Assembly (NCBI GenBank): GCA_026873275.1 | Contig: JANTUC010000010.1 | Coordinates: forward strand, 1,178,001 to 1,242,000 | Reading direction: 5' to 3' | Origin: Pseudopithomyces maydicus | Lineage: Eukaryota; Ascomycota; Dothideomycetes; Pleosporales; Didymosphaeriaceae | DNA length: 64,000 nt | Shown here: in pieces, positions 56,777-64,000 of the stretch | Layout: each line of letters starts with the position of its first letter | How positions within the stretch are numbered: the stretch's first letter is position 1 | The notes under the pieces: generated by a model | The model's database searches: none | The model's input: only the letters and a program-made list of their open reading frames with translations | Told to the model about the DNA's origin: nothing | Translations under genes and position numbers: made by a program

Positions 56777-57845
56777 AATTCATGACTGCAAGAATTTCCG
56801 CGTCAATCTGCTGCTAGTAGGGTGCTGGACTAGTCCATAGATGGTCACGCTGCTGGCGGGAAAGGCACAGGTGATTGATGTAACATGTGACGTGCATACA
56901 TAATACACAAAACACATTTGAGAATTGCCCCATTTCTGAGTGTTCATCATATCATGTAGTACCTGTGTACCACAAGCACGCGTGCTGTTTTTTTTTTGGT
57001 GTTCGTGAGAGCAAAAAAGGAGTTATCTGATAAGAAAGAAAGCACGGAGAGAAAGAAATCGAAGGTTCGGGCAAAAATCAGTCGAACAACCACCTCGCTC
57101 ACGCCTCCCAACCCTAGCTAGAGTAATCCAGCGCCGCCGTCCAATGGTGAATACCTGACTGCAGAATTGCTTCCCTCGTCGAGTTGTATTCATTGCTTAG
57201 AGCCGCTCAGCATCGCTAGTTACCTAAGCGAGTGAGGCGACTACCACCGGACTCGAACTGGGCTCCTGATAGAGTAGAAGCTTGGGACACGCATGCGAGA
57301 TTACGGTCTATCTTCTGAAGTTTGGACCCGTTACAGGTAGGAAATTTTGGACTTATAAAATAAATAATGCCACGCATTCAGGACGCACAGCTCTTGGCTT
57401 TGTTGATTTGCCGTCAACACCCCCGCTTGAGAGAACTGTGCTGTGGGCCACGCACGGACAATGCGTCGTGCGATTGCGTCTTTAGCGCGCAGTGGAACCT
57501 GTATGGTTCAAGTTTCCAGGATCCAGCCTGCCAAATATTCCAACATTCCAATTGGCCATTTCACATACGATACTTATACAATTCACATTATGAATAATAG
57601 CACAGAGAACGATGCATAAACCAACGTGGCTATTTTCCTTGCAGCGAAGAAAGAATGCACTATCAGCATGCTATTGTACAAGATCATCATCACCCATCCA
57701 GTCCAACTCCGGGGTATTATTCTTTTGCTTCCATCCATCGCAGCAACGCATACTACCGTGCCACCAAGATCGCCGCTGCCATCTATTCACCATCACGCTA
57801 TACAAGGCATCTTGCCCAAAACAGTCATGGTATGTTTGCATATCA
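56777..57845. other. Convergent intergenic region between SEC26 and the phosphatase gene
   Basis: About 1.07 kb of non-coding DNA lies between two 3' ends. A T-run is at 56989-56998. A B-box-like stretch on the minus strand (near 57244-57262) has no cloverleaf around it. I see no gene. Confidence 0.45.
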
Positions 57846-59300
57846 TTAAAGGAAGTATTCACCGCGTGTTCCTCTTCCGGCGGGTACGGCGCGTCTATGA
57901 TCCGGCACAGCGCTGAATATTTGAAAATCAGGCTTCAGATCCTCACCCAGATTCATTATAGATGCGACATTGCCACAACGGTAACAATAGTTGGGTGCGG
58001 ACCAAACGGTGACGACGTCTTTGTCTTTGAAGTGGTACTGTAAATTGTGAGTTGCGAGTGGGAATGCTGAGAGGACGAAAACATACCTTGTACCCCTCGT
58101 TGACTAACTGATGCGCTCGGGCGATGAGCTGCAATCCGTTCACGTGATTAAACTGGCATGTGTCAACCGAGTGCTCACTGCAAAAGCCGACGATACAGAC
58201 CTCTGAGGAGACCTTGTCACCGAAAAGCCACCCAGCACCTCTGGGCGAAACAGCCCAGGTGTCAACCTCTTCTGGGTCGCTCCATACAAGATCGCAAAAG
58301 GCACCCTCATGCGGAATTTCCTGAGCTCTTGCAACAACGCGAATTTGATCTAGGGTTCGAATCTCAGGACTCAATCCACCATGCACACACAGGACTTTGC
58401 CGTCCACGATAGCTGCCAAGGCAAGGAAGTCAAAGACCTGACAACATGCCTTCCAAACAGACGCGTTACCGTACTTTGTCTGGCATTCCTCGTAAAAGCC
58501 GTAGACTTGGGTAATCTGCCTGGACTCGTGGTTGCCGCGGACCAGAGTAACACGATCGGGGAACCTAGAAAGTCAGCCATGGCGGTCAGAGCGTGAGGGG
58601 AAAACGCACTTGGCTTTCAAACACATCAGCAAGGTGAACGTCTCCAAGCTGAAGTAACCTCGATCGACGAAATCACCCAAGAAGATGAAATTCTGCTGGC
58701 CGTTGCCGGTTGGGACGTTGCGGTTAGCAGACTCGTCCCCCATGCTTCGCCGGTCGGTGATGCTCCTGCTCCTGCCGCGCTCCTCCTCCTCCTCCTCCTC
58801 CTCGTCATCGTCCAGATCGGCAGGCTCGTTCGGACTGGTGGGCCCGGTGTAGCGCTCGTCGCGTTGGAATCGGCGCTTCATTTTCCTCTTAGCCCTGGGG
58901 TCTGTGATGGTAGTCGGCGGTTCGATGTCCTCGGGTTTAATGGTCGGGGGTATCTGCGGAGCGACGGGAGCGGTGGGGGCATCGCTGGGCATGCCGCCAG
59001 CCACACGGAACAGCTCGAGGAGATCGTAGAACTGGCCGTGAATGTCACCACATACGGTCACTGGGGTCCGGACGGGCTGGATGTTGGACTCTTGACACAT
59101 GGGTCAGTGGGGGGAGGGGAGGGGGAGGGGGCGCTGCACTGACCCTCCATGAGACATTCCTTGACAATCTCGCAGAGGCGCTTCATCTCGGCCTCGGGCA
59201 GGTATTTGCATTGCTTGGCCTGCTCCAGCCACTCGTCGGGGCCGGCGCCCTTGGAGAGGCGGGCAGGCCCGGGCTGGGGAACGTCGCTGTCTCTTCCCAT
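57846..59300 (-). CDS. PPG1: PP2A-like serine/threonine phosphatase of PPG1 type with an acidic insert
   Basis: Five exons on the minus strand (59300-59144, 59090-58610, 58564-58201, 58152-58087, 58037-57846; introns 53, 45, 48 and 49 nt) encode 419 residues. Metallophosphatase motifs are intact: GDIHGQFYDLLELF, GDFVDRGYFSLETF, RGNHESRQITQVYGFY, HGGLSPEIRTLDQIR and APNYCYRCGN. The C-terminus GEYFL resembles the methylated YFL tail of PP2A-like enzymes. An insert of about 100 residues between the GDIHG and GDFVDRG motifs contains Pro/Thr-rich and basic parts and an acidic DDDEEEEEEEE run. Such an insert separates fungal Ppg1 from PP2A, PP4 and PP6. In yeast Ppg1 acts with the Far complex and regulates mitophagy. 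It shares a divergent promoter with UPF3. Confidence 0.88.
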
Positions 59301-59804
59301 GGTCGGGCGAGGTCGCTTTGGCGGGGAAGTCGAGGGGGGCGCGACGGCGGCTTGCTGGGCGGTTACAAAGCGGGAAATGGCGAGGCTGTGTGCGGTATCA
59401 TCTGCAGACGTGGGCTGGGCGGGCGGCGGCGAGGGGATCAGCAGCTGGAGTGTTGGTGTGTCGGGGTGTCGCCGTGTCGTCGACCATGCATGGTGAGGTG
59501 GAAGCCCTGGCTGGTGCAGTGGGCCGTGGGCAGTGGGCCGGGGGCCGTGGATGCGGCGGTGGCAGGTGCACGTCCCGCTCCCGTCTGCTGCCACCTCCCA
59601 GGCTCCTCCATCGTCGCCTACCTGCCACCCAGAGCCCCCAGCGCTCGACCGCACCCGCCATCCGCAACCCGGCAGGCCCACCCCACGAGCCGTCCGGCGG
59701 TCAAGTGTTTGCCCGGGCGCTGCCCATATCTGCCCTCCCAGAACCCACTCCACCATCTTCGTAGCCGCCCACCACCCCGCCCCGCTCCGCTCCCGTCCGC
59801 ACAC
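59301..59804. promoter_or_regulatory. Divergent intergenic region between PPG1 and UPF3
   Basis: These 504 GC-rich bp lie between the two start codons. Long open frames across it on both strands reflect base composition. No TATA box is evident. Confidence 0.4.
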
Positions 59805-61600
59805 ATGGCACCGCAGGCCGGCGTGAACGGCGTCCTGCCCGTGCAGGTGCTCCAGAAGAACACCTCCGCACCAGCCCCCCGCGGCCCCAAGGCCCCCTCG
59901 CCGCGTCTGAAGCTCATCTGCCGTCGCCTGCCCCCGGCCTGACCAGGCCCGAATTCGAGTCTGCGCTCGGCCCCGAATGGAAGGTTGGCCAGGGCAAGGT
60001 TGACTGGCTCAACTACCGCAAGGGAAAGGTCTCCAAGGACTTGGCCAAACCCTCCAAGCCTTCCCGCGCCTACATCCACCTCACCCAGCAGCCCTTTGTC
60101 GCCGCTCTCGGCGACCGCGTTCGCGAGCTGGTCTTCCACGATGCCGCAAAGTCCTTCCAGGACCCCGCCCTCGTCGGCCCACCCGTCCTGGAGTTTGCCC
60201 CCTACATGAAGCTGCCCAGCAACCGGAAGAGGAACGACGCTCGCCAAGGAACCATCGATCAAGACCCCGAGTTCAAAGAGTTTCTGGAGAGCCTCACCGC
60301 CCCCATTACGAAACCTGCTGCGCCCGATGCGGAGCCCCAAAAGGAAGAGAAGGTCAAGACCACCCCTTTGATCGAAGCGCTTCGGGAGAGAAAAGCGAAC
60401 AAGGAAAAGCCTCAAAAGAAAGGCCGCGGCGAACACAAGGACGATGCTGTCGAGAAGAAGATCCTGGCGAAGCCTGCAAAGGAGAACGCCCCTTCTGAAA
60501 AAGGCCGCAAGGCCAACCGGGCCGAAAAGGAAAAAGCTCAAAGGGAAGCCGTCAAGGCTCTCAACAAGGAAGCTTCCGCATCCAAAGAGAGTGCCCTGAC
60601 CGAGAAGACCACACCAGGTCCATCGGCACCCGCTTCCGAACGCAAGCGCGGAAATGTCAACATCGCCAAAGGAATATTGCAGCGTGATCTTGGCCTCGGA
60701 CCCGCCCCAAATCGACGACGAGGGACCAAACGAGAAATTGGCACTACTCCCGCCCAGGACAGTACTCCAAAACAGGAAGAGAACGTGAGCAGCAAGCAAA
60801 AGGGTAAAGAGCCAGTTGTCACACCGGTGGCTGCTGTTGCAACCGCCGAGAAAAATATCCTCGCCTCTTCCAAGAAGGAACGGCCCTCCCGCGCTGAACG
60901 TCGTGCCTTCAAAGCTTCCTTGGCCGAAAAGACTAACAACAAGACCGAAGGAGAGACCGCCAAAGTACCAGTCAAAACAACTGCCCCTGCACCTACCATT
61001 CTTAAAAAGCCTCTCGCTGCCCAAGCTCACGCTGCCGTCTCGCCGAAAGCGCCCGCTGCTGCACGCGTGCCTCCCACTGGGCCTGCGGCCTCTCGGAATG
61101 CGAACGCGATGGCTACACCTACCGCATCCAAGGCAGACGCAACGCTGGTTCAACGTCCAGGGCATCCAGCTCCTGCAATCACCTCGATGGGCAAGCAGGC
61201 TTTTCTCAAACACGCCAACGCTTCTCAGGGTATCACAGAGCCATTGATTGAAGAAGCGCTGAGGGAATTTGGAGCGATAGAGAAAGTCGAAATTGACAAG
61301 CGTAAAGGTTTTGCTTATGTTGATTTCGCCGACTCAGAAGGCCTGCGAAGAGCAGTTGCTGCAGGAACTGTCAAAGTCGCCCAAGGTGCTGTCCAGGTGC
61401 TCGAGCGGAAGGAGAAGCACTTGGTCCCTCGAGGCTTTCCCAAATCTCGCCCGCAGCCACCTAGGCCAACTCAAGGTCGTGGCGGATATGGACCAGGTGG
61501 GCGAGGTGGGCGAGGTGGTGCTAGAGGCGGTCACACTATCTCAGGATCTGCCCCTACATCTGCACCTGTGACTGCCTCTACTACGGATGTGGCAACTTGA
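59805..61600 (+). CDS. UPF3: Nonsense-mediated decay factor UPF3/SMG-4, one-base frameshift near the N-terminus
   Basis: It is intron-less from ATG 59805 to TGA 61598-61600. The UPF3 core starts LKLICRRLPP, where the frame stops at TGA 59940-59942. One more C in the five-C run 59931-59935 gives RRLPPGLTRPEFESALG and joins the long second frame (WKVGQGKVDWLNYRKGK, AYIHLTQQPFVAALGD, EFAPYMKLPSNRKRN), for 598 residues in all. A Lys/Glu/Ala-rich disordered middle (about 150-430) follows. The C-terminal part has a second RRM-like fold (FGAIEKVEIDKRKGFAYVDF) and ends in an RGG-type tail (GRGGYGPGGRGGRGGARGG). UPF3 links UPF2/UPF1 to transcripts with premature stops. In animals it bridges to the exon junction complex, whose Mago subunit is encoded 6.7 kb away. 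Confidence 0.88.
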
Positions 61601-62217
61601 AAACAGATCCACCATGAGGTTTTCAACATCTATAGTGTCAACATCAACACAGCCACTGTGCTGCTACATCGCTTGAATATGGTTGGATATTTACTACAGG
61701 TGCAGTAGATATAGCCTATTGGTCTGCTTGATCCCAAGCCTGGCTGATGGAAACCTTGTCCAATAGTGGCAACATTGGTCTTTGATTGAGCAGGGAACCT
61801 ACGTCTCACGGGTATGTATCTCCGCGGGCACTCCGTACAACTGGGAAGTCATTTCTCCAGGAGATGCCATTTCTCCCACCAGCATGTCTTAGCGATATTG
61901 AAATCAGGGCAACTCCAATATCATAGCATGGGATTATGGTCGCAGTCCGTATCAAGCGATGGACCCCGGAGCTGAACATGATCATGTGAACGGTTTGATG
62001 GAGGCAGGCTGAACAGGTTCCCGTATAGTTAGCGAGTATAAAAGAGTAGCTTGTCTTGATTGTTATTGGCGACGAGGCTTTCCTTTACATCCTGCCCTTG
62101 TATCAGACTTTCTAACCATGCTATAGCCCGGTGCTCCAAATGCAAGCCCCCAATCCAGGACAACACAATGGTGTTGCTATCGAACCCCTAAAACGCCGTA
62201 CTTGTTTCAATGCTTTT
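61601..62217. other. Convergent intergenic region between UPF3 and the carrier gene
   Basis: These 617 bp are of normal composition with no open frame of note. They must hold both 3' UTRs. Confidence 0.45.
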
Positions 62218-63416
62218 TCATATGCCGAGATAGTATTTGCCACGCTCCCATACCAAGAAGCTGGTAGCTGACATTGGAATCACTTTGACGTAACCAATGG
62301 TCAGCCCGACGAAGAAGCCTCTCCATCCCTTTTCCATGAATATGCGCTTTGTCACTTCAGCTATACTCAGCCGGTGGCCATCGCCGACTACACCGCCGAC
62401 TTGCATCCGCCTTCGTATCACTTCCAACGGATAGGACACGGTCTGAGAGAAGAAGCCGGCGAAACCTCCGGTGGACAGCTCGGCCCAGTATTGCAACTGA
62501 GCGGGTTTGTAAGTCGAGGTGGCGGACTCGGGACGAGAGGTGTGCGGCAGGGTGGTGTAGGGGGCGAGAGCGGAATGGCGCAGCAAATCCGACATTATGT
62601 CGTGAGCGAGGAAAGAAGCACCTGCGTAGGGGATCATGCCGAGAAGGGTGGGTGTGAAGCCGCGGAAGAAGTTGGCCATGCCGGTCTGTGGCACACCCTT
62701 TTCCACCACGGTTGATGCGGCGGCGGAGAGCGGGTTCGTGGGGCTGTGCAGGGTGGGTGTGGCATGCTCGCGGTATATCTTCCGACATATGCCGGTCAAA
62801 GTGCTCCGCTTGTCGGTCGAGGTTTCAAAGGCCAGGCGAACGCGTATGACTTCGAGCGGGTATGTGAAGAAAACGGAGACCATGCCCGCAAGGCTGCCGG
62901 AAACGAAGCGGCGGCCCGGTGTCTCCTTCGCGCGATTGGGGATGATGGCAGATCGTATCTGGTCGTAGGCAAGGAATTTTATGCCGGCGTAGGGGAAGAT
63001 GCGGAGGAGGGTAGCCGAGTGGCCTTTGAACAGACCGCGGACGCCGTGCTCGGCGTGGATGTCGCGCAGGGCAAGATGCAGACCGGACCAGCGGCCAGCG
63101 TATTTGATGAAGGAGGGGTTGCGGGTTTGCAGAAGGATCTTGACGCGGTCGAGAGGACCGACGACGGTTTTGCCCTGCAAGCACTTGTTCAGCGAATGTT
63201 CGTCTTGGGCTGGCAGCGGGGTGTGCGGCGTGTGCGGCATGTACGTACGGCGCATCCTGCCAGCCCTCCGGCCAGGCCGCTTTTCAGCATGTATTCCAGA
63301 CTCCGCCTGTCCAGCCTCTTGTCCTGCGCCGGCTGCGCATCCTCGTCGGTGGCCAGTGTGGGCGGGGCTTTCTGCAGCTTCTGGTGCGGCGCAAACGACT
63401 GGGCCGAGCCAGTCAT
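62218..63416 (-). CDS. LEU5: Mitochondrial carrier, LEU5/SLC25A16-type (coenzyme A transport)
   Basis: Two exons on the minus strand (63416-63249 and 63174-62218; intron 74 nt) encode 374 residues if the ATG at 63416 is used. Upstream in-frame ATGs exist, so the start is uncertain. Three mitochondrial carrier repeats are present. The first has AGGLAGC, then PLDRVKILLQ across the intron. The second has SLAGMVSVFFTYPLEVIRVRL. The third has STGGFAGFFSQTVSYPLEVIRRRMQ. IPYAGASF/FPYAGIKFLAYD and YVKVIPMSATSFLVWE fit the Leu5/Graves-disease carrier group, which in yeast is needed for CoA accumulation in mitochondria. A Ser/Pro-rich insert of about 60 residues lies between repeats two and three. It shares a divergent promoter with the gene at the window end. 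Confidence 0.85.
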
Positions 63417-63784
63417 GATGCGGGAGGCTTGATTCGTCTCATGACGATGCATGTGCTCTGACATGCCCCCGTGTCGCTGCTCTTGCTCGCGTGGTGCGCA
63501 GTGTGGGACTATCGCGAGGGTGGCATGGAGGGGGCGTTTGCCGTGGTCGTGGTCGTGGTCGCGGTCGTGTGCGGTTGCAGTTGCGGGTGCGGGTGCATTG
63601 TGCATGTGCAGGTGCAGCAGGTCGGCAGACGCCGTCCCCGTTGCCCTCTTCTTCCTCGGCAAACAACGTCACGGCCGGCCGCACGCGTTCCGACGAAAGG
63701 CGAGCCGCGCCTTTTCGCAACACCACAAATCGCCCCGAGCAGACAGACGCCGCCCAGGGCGTCAGTGCCGTCTGGCGCTGCGAC
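63417..63784. promoter_or_regulatory. Divergent intergenic region with GT/GC-rich simple repeats
   Basis: These 368 bp lie upstream of both LEU5 and the terminal gene. 63540-63620 is a degenerate CGTGGT/GTGCGG array. If LEU5 starts further upstream, part of this would be coding. Confidence 0.4.
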
Positions 63785-64000
63785 ATGCAGCCGCCCACCG
63801 CCGTCCTCTTCCAGAATCCTGCCCGCGATGTCACCCTCGTCGACATACCCGCCTCCATCGCCATAGCACAAGGCCGTTCGGACACGCTGCTCTCAACCGC
63901 CCCGCTGCATGTGCCCTACACGCTGCCCGAGGAGCCCAAGACTGCGCAGGCAAGGAGGAACAACGCCTCCCATCTCACCCAACAGCACATCGAGTACAGG
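63785..64000 (+). CDS. 5' end of an unidentified gene, cut by the window end
   Basis: An open frame begins with ATG at 63785 and stays open to the last base (72 codons). It reads MQPPTAVLFQNPARDVTLVD, then IPASIAIAQGRSD, and PYTLPEEPKTAQARRNN near the end. Codon use (strong C/G third positions) matches the neighbouring genes. I do not recognise the product with confidence. No signal peptide or membrane segment is visible in this part. Confidence 0.6.
   Translation, partial: MQPPTAVLFQNPARDVTLVDIPASIAIAQGRSDTLLSTAPLHVPYTLPEEPKTAQARRNNASHLTQQHIEYR

Noticed and set aside
57240..57345. tRNA-like B-box (AGTTCGAGTCC) on the minus strand
   Set aside because: The T-stem has two mismatches, no upstream acceptor strand pairs with GGTAGTC, and no anticodon stem forms.
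59618..61213. 531-codon open frame on the minus strand
   Set aside because: It lies fully antisense to UPF3 and the PPG1-UPF3 promoter. It is rich in Gly/Leu/Phe, as expected from the complement of Lys/Ala/Glu-rich codons, and has no domain.

Overview
The window looks like a chromosome arm segment from a filamentous ascomycete (Pezizomycotina; a Dothideomycete-like fungus is my best guess, not proven). The reasons are many short spliceosomal introns (about 44-92 nt, GTRNGT...CTRAC...YAG), a Zn2Cys6 regulator, KMT1, PPG1 and UPF3 of fungal type, and a sharply two-part composition. Positions 1 to about 31,150 are extremely AT-rich and depleted in CpA/TpG, with transposon reading frames full of TAA/TAG. 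This is the signature of repeat-induced point mutation (RIP). From about 31,200 on, the DNA is of normal composition and gene-dense.

AT-rich half (1-31,150): nested, RIP-degraded mobile elements. A chromodomain-type Ty3/Gypsy element enters from the left edge. It is split by a complete Ty3/Gypsy element (2724-8667, two 351-bp LTRs, TATAT target duplication) and resumes to its 3' LTR, ending near 9781. A second chromovirus body follows (about 9,880-14,700) and carries a 295-bp repeat insertion. Then come a complete minus-strand Ty1/Copia element (15106-20551, AATAT duplication), further degraded sequence, a solo LTR (23450-23961, AGCAG duplication) nested in another copy of the 295-bp repeat, a third chromodomain remnant (about 24,270-24,740), a Tc1/mariner-type element (25078-27536, TA duplication), and a second solo LTR (29218-29472, ATAAT duplication).

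Boundary cluster (31.2-41.8 kb): a Zn2Cys6 transcription factor, a DHA1-type MFS transporter, a cytosolic-looking nitrilase, a second nitrilase with a signal peptide, and a secreted PQQ-type glucose/sorbosone dehydrogenase. I infer an accessory nitrile/sugar-conjugate metabolism cluster at the edge of the RIP heterochromatin.

Housekeeping block (42.6-64 kb): initiator tRNA-Met with an unusual insertion, sphingoid long-chain-base kinase, H3K9 methyltransferase KMT1/Clr4 (chromodomain plus SET), RRP1/Nop52, TRM8, GID4/Vid24, Mago nashi, COPI beta subunit (SEC26), PPG1-type phosphatase, UPF3, LEU5-type CoA carrier, and the 5' end of one unidentified gene.

Two points matter most for a reader. 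First, the initiator tRNA gene (42657-42778) has an intact cloverleaf, but a 50-nt block sits in its variable loop. That block carries perfect spliceosomal intron signals rather than a canonical tRNA intron. Second, six conserved genes (MFS, secreted nitrilase, LCB kinase, KMT1, SEC26, UPF3) each need exactly one extra base, usually in a homopolymer, to restore a full-length frame. Because SEC26 is essential in yeast and KMT1 and UPF3 are conserved, systematic one-base homopolymer under-calls in the assembly are more likely than six pseudogenes.
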